Positions 36,861 to 43,784 of a stretch of 64,000 bases of DNA are shown here, in pieces (positions within the stretch are counted from its first letter, which is position 1; every line of letters begins with the position of its first letter). The translations under genes were made by a program, and so were the position numbers. Origin of the DNA: Cupriavidus pampae (GTDB lineage: Bacteria; Pseudomonadota; Gammaproteobacteria; Burkholderiales; Burkholderiaceae); the NCBI RefSeq assembly GCF_914271485.1, contig NZ_CAJZAG010000015.1, positions 62,001 to 126,000 on the forward strand, given 5' to 3'. A model generated the notes under the pieces. That model ran no database searches and was not told where the DNA came from. It saw only the letters and a program-made list of their open reading frames with translations.

Positions 36861-37253
36861 ATGTCCACAGCAAACTTCAGCCTTATCTCAGCAGGCCTCA
36901 GCATCCATGGGGACGTTGTCGCGGATCACGGCATCAGTTGCCTCGGGCTGGTAGGCGGCGACCTGCGATCGTCACAGGGCCTCGTTCATGTCGGGACTGA
37001 GGGTCTGATTCGCGGTACCGTCGAGGGCGATCACCTTCTCCTCGACGGTACTGTCGAGGGCGATGTCATCGCACGCGTCTCCCTTCACATCAATGGCAAG
37101 GTCAAAGGCCGCATCGCCTATGCCGGCACCATTCGCCTTGGACCCAATGCAGCGCTCGAAGGGACGATCTCCCGCGTCGCCGGCATCGGATACGAAGCAC
37201 CGGTTACGCCAGGCCGCGCCGTCGAGGCACAGCCCGAACCCACAAACGCATAA
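36861..37253 (+). CDS. Bactofilin-family cytoskeletal protein
   Basis: A 130-residue bactofilin. The core is a right-handed beta-helix built of short repeats with regularly spaced glycine and valine: ISAGLSIHGDVVADHGISC, GLIRGTVEGD, LLDGTVEGDVIARVSLHING, VKGRIAYAGTIRLGPNAALE. The flanks are short and unstructured. Bactofilins polymerise without nucleotides and organise envelope or partition functions. Finding one inside a mobile element, three bases after a membrane-protein gene, suggests a shared role of the pair, perhaps anchoring element proteins at the membrane. Confidence 0.85.
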   Translation: MSTANFSLISAGLSIHGDVVADHGISCLGLVGGDLRSSQGLVHVGTEGLIRGTVEGDHLLLDGTVEGDVIARVSLHINGKVKGRIAYAGTIRLGPNAALEGTISRVAGIGYEAPVTPGRAVEAQPEPTNA

Positions 37254-37317
37254 GCATGCTCATCCTATTTCCGCAGTAAGCTCCCCTAAAACAGTACTGT
37301 TTCCGGCGACGGACAAC

Positions 37318-37350
37318 AAAAAACCCGACGAGCGATTCGTCGGGTTTTTT
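37318..37350. terminator. Bidirectional terminator
   Basis: CCCGACGA/TCGTCGGG with a five-base loop, flanked by six A on one side and six T on the other. It serves the rightward bactofilin trio and the leftward gene ending at 37353. Confidence 0.92.
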
Positions 37351-37352
37351 GT

Positions 37353-37889
37353 TCAGGGCAGAGTTTGGGGCTTCATGCTAACAATCTCCTCCACGGTGAA
37401 TAGCTTTGGAATCATGATCCACGGGCCTCTACGACCCTCATCGTCGATAAACGCAACGACGGGCAAACGTCCGTCAATACGACATTCGAAAGTCCGCGTC
37501 CCACGCACCGTATCAAAAATCACATAGCGCGCGCCGTGGTGGATGACGAAGCTGTGGCCGTCCTGCCAGATGCGCAGCCCGGACTGGGATACGGCCGCGG
37601 GCATCGCTATCCGAAGAAGCCAGTCTTCAAACCCGAGCCCGGTGCCACCCCGTCGCGTCTCCGCGCGCCATTCATCGACTCTGTGACGCAGCCCCTGCCG
37701 CGGCAGATCCGCGATGACGACATCCAGCGGATCGGCGTCCGTGCGAGCCTTAGCTGCGCCGCGTCCTCGCCAGAGCAACTGCTGCACCTCCCGGCGCACC
37801 GTTGGAGACAGTGCATATACACAGAGCACCAGTGCGATTTCGCAAACGATGGCAGTCTGACCAAGTACGTCTTCGATAGGGATTTGCAT
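37353..37889 (-). CDS. Hypothetical protein with one N-terminal membrane segment, 178 residues
   Basis: Residues about 8-28 (LGQTAIVCEIALVLCVYAL) form a single membrane helix; the remainder is soluble with a basic juxtamembrane stretch and strands (SFVIHHGARYVIFDTVRG, RTFECRIDGRLPVVAFIDD). I do not recognise the family. The ATG at 37889 lies only 9 bases after the T-run of a terminator and has no Shine-Dalgarno sequence, so the true start may be further inside or expression may depend on read-through. Confidence 0.6.
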   Translation of the reverse strand: MQIPIEDVLGQTAIVCEIALVLCVYALSPTVRREVQQLLWRGRGAAKARTDADPLDVVIADLPRQGLRHRVDEWRAETRRGGTGLGFEDWLLRIAMPAAVSQSGLRIWQDGHSFVIHHGARYVIFDTVRGTRTFECRIDGRLPVVAFIDDEGRRGPWIMIPKLFTVEEIVSMKPQTLP

Positions 37890-37897
37890 AGCGCGAC

Positions 37898-37928
37898 CAA
37901 AAAAGAGGCCCCGGACCTAGCCGGGGCC
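37898..37928 (-). terminator. Terminator after the DUF932 gene
   Basis: GGCCCCGG/CCGGGGCC, six-base loop, then TCTTTTTT on the minus strand. Confidence 0.88.
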
Positions 37929-38015
37929 TTCGCCCGAAACGACCACTTCAACACCATTCAACGGCACTTTCAGTGGTCACTTAAGACTTGGTGAAGCACG
38001 CATCCCGGTTTTCGC

Positions 38016-38985
38016 TCATCCGATTAGCTCGAGCGCGGCATCCCAAGCCTTCTGCTTGAGTGCGGCGCCCGCGCCGAACCATGCTGAGTTCAACCGGTTT
38101 CCCGGGTTGCGGGCGCGCTGCTGGTGGTCGACGTACTCCGTGACGCTGTTCACAAGGCCCCATGCGGTGCCGGCAGCCGATTGCAGGGTCGCGCCGCGCC
38201 CGTTTCCCTCAAACAGACTCAGGACGGCCTTCACGCCGCGGTCGTTCACCTTCACGGAGCCCTCCGCTCCCGGCCTCGTCCACGAGTAGGTGAACAGACG
38301 CTGGAAGAAGCGTTCAGACTCGGTGTGGCTGACCTTGCGCTCGGCCAGCTCGTGCATGCGAACCATAAAGCCATCCCACGAAGAAATGGTGACGCCCAGT
38401 TCGTCCTTGACCGCCTGAGGATCAAACTCACTGCGGTGCGGTACCTTCACCGCACCGCGGTTGCGGCCGAGCGCGATCTGCAGGGTGTTGTTGCAGACCA
38501 CCCGCACCGACGTGAACTGGGCCGTGGTGGCGAGCGTCCCGTCGCAGGCGGTTGCCAGCAACAGGTAGCCGCGCACTTCGTCGCCGCCGGCGAGCGTGGT
38601 CGACTGGCCCGTGCGCGCGAGCGCCCAGAGTTTGCGGCCGCCCTTCAGCACACCAGCCGTTTCCAGTTGAAAGCCACCGACCTCGGTGAGGTCACGATAG
38701 AACTCGAGCACCTGCGAGGGCTGGACGACCTGATAGCGCTGCGACACCGTCGAGAGGGGCGCCAGCGTAATCCGAGCGATACAGCACCTTCTGCTCGGAG
38801 AAGGCTTTCACGGCGTCCAACTCGTGCGCGCCGGTGCGAAACATGACGTCGGTCTCCTCGATACGCCAGTTCATGCCGGCGGCTTCGGCCCAAACGTCGA
38901 GCGGCTGGAAAGCTTGCAGGCGGTTGCCTAGGCCGTGCCAGGGTGTTGCACCAGCGTAGGCCATGGTTTGAACGAGATGGGACAT
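38016..38985 (-). pseudogene. DUF932 phage/plasmid-related protein gene broken by a frameshift
   Basis: The gene starts at 38985 (MSHLVQTMAYAGATPWHGLG, ribosome-binding site AGGAGC) and its end matches DUF932 proteins to the stop at 38016. The N-terminal frame changes at about 38769: the minus strand reads TCGGATTACGCTGGC, whereas deleting one T gives SDTLAPLSTVSQRYQVVQP, the expected continuation (family consensus SD-TGAPLS.VS.RYQVVQP). So a single-base insertion separates two ORFs (38692-38985 and 38016-38747). DUF932 proteins are of unknown function and typical of plasmids, ICEs and phages. It is either a recent mutation or a sequencing error, because both halves are otherwise well conserved. 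Confidence 0.85.
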
Positions 38986-39140
38986 GGAACTGCTCCTTGA
39001 AATGGAATGGCTCGCGTACGACGGGGTCATTGCTTATCGCTGGATGACGCCGGTCGCGGGACAGATGGGGAGGGAGTGGAAACGCAATGAATTGCAATGC
39101 TCGTGCTGGTGTGAGACGTAGCGATGGGATTGCAGAGACA

Positions 39141-39173
39141 GAGCACGCCCTTTCGGGGCGTGCTCCGAAAGGG
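39141..39173 (-). promoter_or_regulatory. Mutually exclusive hairpins upstream of the DUF932 gene
   Basis: GAGCACGCCC/GGGCGTGCTC (39141-39165, perfect 10 bp) overlaps CCCTTTCG/CGAAAGGG (39148-39173, perfect 8 bp). The two cannot form together. The TGCTC arm could also pair with the AGGAGCA at the start of the gene, 145 bases downstream. Confidence 0.6.
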
Positions 39174-39186
39174 TTGGAAGAAAATG

Positions 39187-39245
39187 GCGACTCAGGCAGC
39201 CACTCAGGCAACGACTCATGCAGCGACTCAGGCAGCGACTGCAGC
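39187..39245. repeat. Tandem 12-bp repeat
   Basis: Four near-identical 12-mers (consensus GCGACTCAGGCA) plus a partial fifth, overlapping the 3' end of the gene at 39228-39632. Read on the plus strand it would encode ATQA repeats. Confidence 0.75.
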
Positions 39246-39632
39246 GCGCCGCTTCGACTTGCTGCGGCTGCCCACGATTCGCACGGCCGCGATCTGACTG
39301 AGCAGCACGGGATCAGCAATGCGCCAGATCTCGCCACGACCGTGGCCGACCTGGTTCCAGCGTCCTGCCTGCGCGAACTTGCCAGTCTCGAGCAATGCAG
39401 CCTTCAGCTCGCCCGGCAGATTCCAGTCCGCAGCGACGAAGATTTCGTCATCAGCGAGCTCGATGTCCGACAGGTTCACTGACAGCGCGCCATAAGGCAT
39501 GCCGTCATCCGCGCAGACGAGCGAGATTGCCGCGCGCAGATTGCTTTCATACACGGTGGCACACAGCTTCACGCCGGCGGGATAGCTGGCCAAGCCAATG
39601 GCATAGACATGAACGTCCATCAGGGGACTCAT
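39228..39632 (-). CDS. Hypothetical protein, 134 residues
   Basis: A soluble protein of unknown family. It starts MSPLMDVHVYAIGLASYPAG, has alternating strands and an acidic turn (LSVNLSDIELADDEIFVAAD), and ends in a basic region (SRSKSKRRAAVAA). The ATG at 39632 follows AAAGGAGTCCCCTG; the next codons repeat GAGTCCCCTGATG, so an alternative start four codons later is possible. Its 3' end runs into the 12-bp tandem repeat. Perfect hairpins TCGCGCCC/GGGCGCGA and ACGGG/CCCGT lie in the leader. Confidence 0.65.
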   Translation of the reverse strand: MSPLMDVHVYAIGLASYPAGVKLCATVYESNLRAAISLVCADDGMPYGALSVNLSDIELADDEIFVAADWNLPGELKAALLETGKFAQAGRWNQVGHGRGEIWRIADPVLLSQIAAVRIVGSRSKSKRRAAVAA

Positions 39633-39703
39633 CAGGGGACTCCTTTGATAGGGGAATCGCCCTGACGGGACGACGCCCCGTGTGGGTATATGGAAAAAGT
39701 TGA

Positions 39704-39725
39704 TCGCGCCCACGGGGGGGCGCGA
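39704..39725 (-). promoter_or_regulatory. Leader hairpin of the gene at 39632
   Basis: Perfect 8-bp inverted repeat TCGCGCCC/GGGCGCGA with a six-base loop, about 70 bp upstream of the start codon, in the position of the GC-rich hairpin of the other leaders. Confidence 0.6.
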
Positions 39726-39797
39726 CAGTGAGGAACTGGATAAGGCGAAGGAACGAATCGACGGACACAGCAGTGCGTCGCTGATCAGATGCGCCGA

Positions 39798-40238
39798 TCA
39801 GATGTACCGATAGGCTCGCCTCGAGGGCATCACGAAAGCCGGCGGCGGTTGACGTTCGTATGACGGGGACGATAGCGAGGGATACCGCCTACGCGGTTGG
39901 GGCAGCGTGCTGAAGCCTTCCACTACGGTGCCCAGTAGCTCGATCCTGATGGAGATGGAGGCGTACGTAGCGTCTTCAGACAAGACCTCCTCCAACATCC
40001 TGATCTCGAGAAGGTCGCAGATTGCGATATTCCAGAGCCAGTCCCGCACAATGTCTCGCCAATGAGGGTTCTCAGCCGGGTTGCAGCGCGGGAAAAAGTA
40101 GATGCATTTCTCCTCGCGGTACGTTTGCCCGACGTAGACACCATCGTCATTGGCGACCCGGAAGTCGCGTAGACCTCGCTGCTTGCAAAAGAGAACCAAA
40201 GTTTCGGCTTGCTCGCGGGAGAGGAAAATTCGATGCAT
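39798..40238 (-). CDS. DUF3085-like paralogue 1
   Basis: A 146-residue protein starting MHRIFLSREQAETLVLFCKQ, with the family core VANDDGVYVGQTYREEKCIY then FFPRCNPAENPHWRD and an acidic helix (DLLEIRMLEEVLSEDATYAS). The pattern DxGxYVG, C-x-(Y/F)FP-x-C-(N/D)P is shared with two other genes of this block at 40361-40777 and 43368-43706 and fits DUF3085. No function is known. The ATG at 40238 follows GGAG by seven bases; the GGAG lies in a perfect inverted repeat. The protein tail is Arg/Pro/Ser-rich and probably disordered. Confidence 0.75.
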   Translation of the reverse strand: MHRIFLSREQAETLVLFCKQRGLRDFRVANDDGVYVGQTYREEKCIYFFPRCNPAENPHWRDIVRDWLWNIAICDLLEIRMLEEVLSEDATYASISIRIELLGTVVEGFSTLPQPRRRYPSLSSPSYERQPPPAFVMPSRRAYRYI

Positions 40239-40242
40239 GCAT

Positions 40243-40294
40243 GTGCTCCACATTGAAAGTCACGGAGCACGCCCGTCGGGCATGCCCCGATGGG
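40243..40294 (-). promoter_or_regulatory. Shine-Dalgarno-sequestering inverted repeat and GC-rich hairpin
   Basis: GTGCTCC (40243-40249) and GGAGCAC (40264-40270) are perfectly complementary over 7 bp, with the gene's GGAG ribosome-binding site in the first arm. A CCCGTCGGG/CCCGATGGG hairpin (one G-T pair) follows at 40272-40294. Confidence 0.75.
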
Positions 40295-40360
40295 TAAGTG
40301 AGAAGACCAGGTTGCGCACGATGCGCGTGTTGATGAGCTAGCCAGAACCGGAGGCTCCAG

Positions 40361-40777
40361 CTAGGAGCGTTTCCTGTGAACCTTCTTCCGATTCTTAGAA
40401 GGCCGAGGCCGGCGCGGGGGAATGCCCATGCCACGCCGAGGGAGCTGACACATGCCGTCGACCACCGTGCCTAACTGCTCAATCGCGACACGGACGAATG
40501 GATATGGGGGATCTTCCTCCAGAGCCTCTTCGAAATGCTCAACATCCACCTCGTCACAGATCTCCATGTCCCAAAGCCGATCCCGCACTAGCTCTCGCCA
40601 TAACGGGTCTTCGACGGGATCGCAGCCAGGGAAGTAAAACAAGCATTGGTCCTGGCCAAAGGTTTGGCCTACGTAGACGCCGTGATCGTTTGCGACGCGC
40701 ACGGTAGTTTGGCCGTGCTTCTTGCAGAAGGCGACGAGCTCCTCCGCCTGTGCGCGACTGAGAAAAATTCGATGCAT
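40361..40777 (-). CDS. DUF3085-like paralogue 2
   Basis: A 138-residue protein, MHRIFLSRAQAEELVAFCKK at the start, with VRVANDHGVYVGQTFGQDQC, FYFPGCDPVEDPLWRE and an acidic strand-helix region, then a very basic tail (RRPRPSKNRKKVHRKRS) that could bind nucleic acid. It is about half identical to paralogue 1 along the shared core, so the two are a local duplication. ATG at 40777, seven bases after GGAG. Confidence 0.78.
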   Translation of the reverse strand: MHRIFLSRAQAEELVAFCKKHGQTTVRVANDHGVYVGQTFGQDQCLFYFPGCDPVEDPLWRELVRDRLWDMEICDEVDVEHFEEALEEDPPYPFVRVAIEQLGTVVDGMCQLPRRGMGIPPRRPRPSKNRKKVHRKRS

Positions 40778-40782
40778 TCAGA

Positions 40783-40834
40783 TGCTCCATGAGAATGTGT
40801 AACGGAGCACCCCACCGGGAGGCGCCCCGGCGGT
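40783..40834 (-). promoter_or_regulatory. Shine-Dalgarno-sequestering inverted repeat and GC-rich hairpin
   Basis: TGCTCC (40783-40788) and GGAGCA (40804-40809) are complementary, with the GGAG of the gene inside. A weaker GC-rich hairpin lies at 40811-40834. Confidence 0.7.
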
Positions 40835-40915
40835 CGGAATGGATCTGTAACTCAGGCGGTCATGCTGAGCGCGGGCGCCGCGTCCAACAGGTTGACGCCT
40901 GCTTGAGTCAGAAAA

Positions 40916-40941
40916 GAAAAAACGCATCCCGAGGGATGCGT
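40916..40941 (-). terminator. Terminator after the 37-residue membrane protein gene
   Basis: ACGCATCCC/GGGATGCGT followed by six T on the minus strand, about 60 bp after the stop at 40999. Confidence 0.9.
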
Positions 40942-40998
40942 CCAAGCGGTGAGCCGACGGATCGGCTCCTGAGAAGAATTTGGCTGAGAAGGGGCTGG

Positions 40999-41112
40999 TC
41001 AACCCTCCCGGTCTAGGTCCCTGAGTTGCTCTTCGCGCTCTGCATTGCGCTGAACCCAAAGAAAGAAGGCGGCAATGCCCAATCCAAATACCAGAACAAA
41101 TGGACCAAACAT
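40999..41112 (-). CDS. 37-residue single-pass membrane protein
   Basis: Minus frame ATG at 41112 to TGA at 40999. It reads MFGPFVLVFGLGIAAFFLW, a membrane helix, followed by a charged tail (RNAEREEQLRDLDREG). The start overlaps the stop of the upstream gene as TGATG, and AAAGGAGATAAG lies in front, so translation is coupled. It is followed by a strong terminator. Small helices with a charged tail of this kind are often membrane-associated modulators; its partner is probably the upstream membrane protein. Confidence 0.75.
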   Translation of the reverse strand: MFGPFVLVFGLGIAAFFLWVQRNAEREEQLRDLDREG

Positions 41113-41582
41113 CACTTATCTCCTTTCAAAAACGTTGCGCCTGTGACCAATAATACCGCAGCCAAGACGGCTAGGCATGCACAGTTAAGGACGACGGTAA
41201 TCGACCAGGTCGACCGACCAGCAGCATATCCGACAAGGCCTACCACTGCCGCCGCAGACAATGTATGACAGTACCGGCCATAAGCCTGCGACTGGTCTGT
41301 GTTCGGATCGCGGAACGATTCTGCAACACGTTTGGTCCACGGGTCGCTGATCGCGTGCTTCTTGTCCAACTGATAGCTCGGGCCCGCGATATGGATCATA
41401 GGCGCCGCCTTGCCCTTGTACTGCGCGACGAGGACATAACCTTCGCCTGCGTCGGCAGCAGTCGAAACGCGCAATGCCATGCGCTTGGGCAACTCCACGA
41501 TGTCGTTCTTGAGCAAGGTCGCGAAGCCAGTCGTCTCCTCTCCTGAAGTCGAGGTGAAGGTGACCTTAATGAGTTGGCTCAT
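41112..41582 (-). CDS. Membrane protein of unknown function, 156 residues
   Basis: A soluble N-terminal half (SGEETTGFATLLKNDIVELP, VSTAADAGEGYVLVAQYKGK) is followed by two hydrophobic segments near the C-terminus (SAAAVVGLVGYAAG and a longer one, VVLNCACLAVLAAVLLVTGA). Family not recognised. ATG at 41582 follows CCGGAGC. The gene starts 13 bp after the stop of the upstream gene and is coupled to the 37-residue protein downstream, so it sits in an operon of at least three. Confidence 0.68.
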   Translation of the reverse strand: MSQLIKVTFTSTSGEETTGFATLLKNDIVELPKRMALRVSTAADAGEGYVLVAQYKGKAAPMIHIAGPSYQLDKKHAISDPWTKRVAESFRDPNTDQSQAYGRYCHTLSAAAVVGLVGYAAGRSTWSITVVLNCACLAVLAAVLLVTGATFLKGDK

Positions 41583-41594
41583 GCAACGCTCCGG

Positions 41595-41978
41595 TCAACC
41601 GCGCCGTCCTGCCACTACGCGCAGCGTAGAAACAAGATCGGCATAGTCAGGACCACTCGCCAGCGACGCCAAGCACACAGCATTGTCGCGGCCGCCCGTC
41701 AAATCATCGCGGCCACGGCAGGTTCGGTACGACATGCACACGCCGCCCCCTGTGTCGGTGGGATGGCGAATCTCAATCAGCAACGACTCCGTGTGCAAAG
41801 CGAACACGGTCACATCGCGGCGACGCTGGCGGTGCTCGCGGATGGTGAAATCACGCGGGCGCAATGCCATGTCGCCTGCAAAACGGCGCAGCAGGCGGCA
41901 GGCATCCTGACGGATGACCTCGCATACGGCAGGGTTGATCGGCGTATGCCGATGGGTAAAGGATTTGGGGAGTTTCAT
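41595..41978 (-). CDS. Hypothetical basic protein, 127 residues
   Basis: A soluble, arginine-rich protein starting MKLPKSFTHRHTPINPAVCE, with DFTIREHRQRRRDVTVFALH and a cysteine-containing segment (GGGVCMSYRTCRGRDD) then ASLASGPDYADLVSTLRVV. Family not recognised. ATG at 41978 follows AGGACATCCC. First gene of the operon with the two membrane proteins. Confidence 0.62.
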   Translation of the reverse strand: MKLPKSFTHRHTPINPAVCEVIRQDACRLLRRFAGDMALRPRDFTIREHRQRRRDVTVFALHTESLLIEIRHPTDTGGGVCMSYRTCRGRDDLTGGRDNAVCLASLASGPDYADLVSTLRVVAGRRG

Positions 41979-41998
41979 GGGATGTCCTGAGTTAGAAC

Positions 41999-42030
41999 GG
42001 GACACCCCCTCCCTGCGGGACGAGTGTCCC
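41999..42030 (-). promoter_or_regulatory. Leader hairpin
   Basis: GGGACAC (41999-42005) and GTGTCCC (42024-42030) are perfectly complementary, 20 bp upstream of the start at 41978. Confidence 0.6.
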
Positions 42031-42040
42031 AGCTGGGTTG

Positions 42041-42080
42041 GTCCGGACAATGCCGGACAGGGTCGATGCGTCGTTGACGC
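42041..42080 (-). promoter_or_regulatory. Dispersed leader element, copy 3
   Basis: Minus-strand order: GCGTC-AAC-GACGC, ATCGA, CC, then second hairpin GTCCGG/CCGGAC. It lies upstream of the three-gene unit starting at 41978. Confidence 0.78.
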
Positions 42081-42155
42081 GAGTGAAAGCGGATGAAAGC
42101 AGCTTGCCGAAGCCTCTGGGCTTGGGCAAACCCTCTCGGGCTTGCATTTGCTAAG

Positions 42156-42551
42156 TCAAGTGACATCCAGCATCTTGGAGATCGCACGGAGGACGTCCCA
42201 ACCGTACTGCCGGGTCAGGGTTTTGCAGACCAAGAGCTTTTGCACAGTTGCCTTGCGGCTGACTGACTCACCGATGTAGAAGATGTGATCGACATAAATG
42301 ATCCAGCCTTCTGACCACCCTCGGTAGAGGGAAATAGCCAGGCGATCGCTTGCACCTGGCCAACCGCGATCCGGCCTCGGACCGTACATGGCTTCGTTGT
42401 CGTCGCCCAGCGAGTTGGCAGTGCTGATCCATTCAGGTTCCAGCTCGGTACCCCGGAGGGCATCCTCGATCTGATGGAGGACTTCCGCAATCGACTTGTC
42501 CTCGGTCAGGACGGGGGAAAAACTGATCTGAGCGTCTGCAACGGATGGCAT
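42156..42551 (-). CDS. Hypothetical protein, 131 residues
   Basis: A soluble acidic protein starting MPSVADAQISFSPVLTEDKS, with VLHQIEDALRGTELEPEWIS and GWPGASDRLAISLYRGWSEG, then a helix-rich end (TRQYGWDVLRAISKMLDV). Family not recognised. ATG at 42551 lies after CCGGAGCATTCC; the frame extends 11 codons upstream into the leader, but that start is unsupported. Confidence 0.65.
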   Translation of the reverse strand: MPSVADAQISFSPVLTEDKSIAEVLHQIEDALRGTELEPEWISTANSLGDDNEAMYGPRPDRGWPGASDRLAISLYRGWSEGWIIYVDHIFYIGESVSRKATVQKLLVCKTLTRQYGWDVLRAISKMLDVT

Positions 42552-42577
42552 GGAATGCTCCGGTAGGCGCAAGAGGT

Positions 42578-42600
42578 CCCGCACGGGAACCCCGTGCGGG
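42578..42600 (-). promoter_or_regulatory. Perfect leader hairpin
   Basis: CCCGCACGGG/CCCGTGCGGG, 10 bp perfect with a three-base loop, 27 bp upstream of the start at 42551. Confidence 0.65.
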
Positions 42601-42638
42601 AGATTGAAAGAAGTTGGGGTCGCCTGTGGAGACGGCCT

Positions 42639-43112
42639 TTAGCGAGTCAGGCGATAGCCGCTGCCGGACGACACGAGGTAGAGCTGCTGCCCGGTGACGA
42701 ACTGCTGATCTGCATCCTGCGTGACAGTGATCTGGGTGCCATTCTCCTTGCGGACAATGACTTCCACGCCTGCACGCCTGTTGAGTTGCGATGCGACGCC
42801 TTGTGCCAGCACCGCGGATACAGTGCCGGACATCGCCCCCGCGACGTAGCGGCCGTTCCCGCCGCCAATCACACGCGCACCGAGCACCCCACCCACCAGC
42901 GCACCAACAATGGCAGGAACGCCGCTGTTGGCCGACGAGTAGCCGTCACTGTCCACGATCGTTACCTGACGCAGACGAACCACGGTCACGACTTCTGCGG
43001 AGCCCGTGCGAAGCGCTTCCGAACTGCGGTAGCTGTTCGGAGACGTCTGCTGAGCAGCGCAGCCGGTAAAAATGATGGAAGCAAGAAGAAGCGAAGCGAA
43101 CCGCTTGAACAT
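42639..43112 (-). CDS. Glycine-zipper outer-membrane lipoprotein
   Basis: A 157-residue lipoprotein with a clear lipobox (LLLASIIFTGCAAQ, cysteine at 18). The mature part has a glycine-zipper membrane segment (VGALVGGVLGARVIGGGNGR then VAGAMSGTVSAVLAQG) and a beta-rich C-terminal domain (VEVIVRKENGTQITVTQDAD, QQLYLVSSGSGYRLTR), as in SlyB/Pcp-like lipoproteins. It would be lipid-anchored and insert or pack in the envelope. In a mobile element this could help stabilise a surface or transfer structure; that is inference. Confidence 0.83.
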   Translation of the reverse strand: MFKRFASLLLASIIFTGCAAQQTSPNSYRSSEALRTGSAEVVTVVRLRQVTIVDSDGYSSANSGVPAIVGALVGGVLGARVIGGGNGRYVAGAMSGTVSAVLAQGVASQLNRRAGVEVIVRKENGTQITVTQDADQQFVTGQQLYLVSSGSGYRLTR

Positions 43113-43144
43113 GATGGCCTCTGGGAAAATTGGGGGCCAACATG

Positions 43145-43168
43145 CCTACGGGCAGGAAGGCCCGTAGG
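43145..43168 (-). promoter_or_regulatory. Perfect leader hairpin
   Basis: CCTACGGGC/GCCCGTAGG, 9 bp perfect with a six-base loop, 35 bp upstream of the lipoprotein start. Confidence 0.65.
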
Positions 43169-43186
43169 TGGGAGAAGATAAAGCTG

Positions 43187-43226
43187 TCCGGCTATACAAC
43201 CGGAAGGATCGATGCGTCGGAGACGC
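43187..43226 (-). promoter_or_regulatory. Dispersed leader element, copy 4
   Basis: Minus-strand order: GCGTC-TCC-GACGC, ATCGA, TCCT, then second hairpin TCCGG/CCGGA with an eight-base loop. It lies upstream of the glycine-zipper lipoprotein gene. Confidence 0.78.
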
Positions 43227-43367
43227 GGAAGGTGCTGAAATATTATCAGCGCCCTCGCCCTACGGCAACCGCTGAGGCTCGGAGAATAGCGCGTTGCGAG
43301 ACTGGGAAATGCACGCCCTAGATACGCAAGGCCAGCCGGCCCATACACTTGGCTTCAGGACAAGGCC

Positions 43368-43706
43368 TCATGCCAGGAAGTCCATACGAATCGATCGAGA
43401 CGTCAGTGTGATGCGAACCTTTGCGGCCACGGGTTCCTCCAGCGCCTTTCGCAAGTCAGACACCTCCAGATACTCACCGACATCATCGCCACCGAAGATG
43501 CGATCGGCGTTCTCCGAGAAGTCCGCGTCCTTCGCGGGATCACAACCCTTGAAGTAGAAAACACATCGCTTGTCGGGTGTATCACCCGTGCTGTAGCCAA
43601 CATAAGCGCCGTGATCCTTGGCGATATAGAACGTCGCCGAGTTGGCAGCGTCACAGAAGGCGACCAGCGATGCAACCTGCGTGCAGGAAAGGGTGATTTG
43701 CGGCAT
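43368..43706 (-). CDS. DUF3085-like paralogue 3
   Basis: A 112-residue protein starting MPQITLSCTQVASLVAFCDA, with FYIAKDHGAYVGYSTGD, RCVFYFKGCDPAKDADF and the acidic GGDDVGEYLEVSDLRKALEE. AKDHGAYVG, the FYxxGC(D/N)P and GGDD(V/F)xE motifs are those I associate with DUF3085, and link it to the two genes at 39.8-40.8 kb. This copy is closest to the family core. AAAGGAGTGC precedes the ATG. Function unknown. Confidence 0.8.
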   Translation of the reverse strand: MPQITLSCTQVASLVAFCDAANSATFYIAKDHGAYVGYSTGDTPDKRCVFYFKGCDPAKDADFSENADRIFGGDDVGEYLEVSDLRKALEEPVAAKVRITLTSRSIRMDFLA

Positions 43707-43711
43707 GAGAG

Positions 43712-43765
43712 AAGCACTCCTTTGAGTTGACGGAGCACTCCCCTGCGGGACATGCCCCGCAGGGG
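43712..43765 (-). promoter_or_regulatory. Leader hairpin of DUF3085-like paralogue 3
   Basis: A perfect 10-bp CCCCTGCGGG/CCCGCAGGGG hairpin (43740-43765) is followed by a weaker 4-bp CTCC/GGAG pairing that reaches the ribosome-binding site. Confidence 0.6.
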
Positions 43766-43784
43766 TTGAGAAAAGTAGTTAAGG

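Noticed and set aside
39187..39245. Tandem repeat as a CRISPR array
   Set aside because: Units are 12 bp and contiguous, with no spacers.
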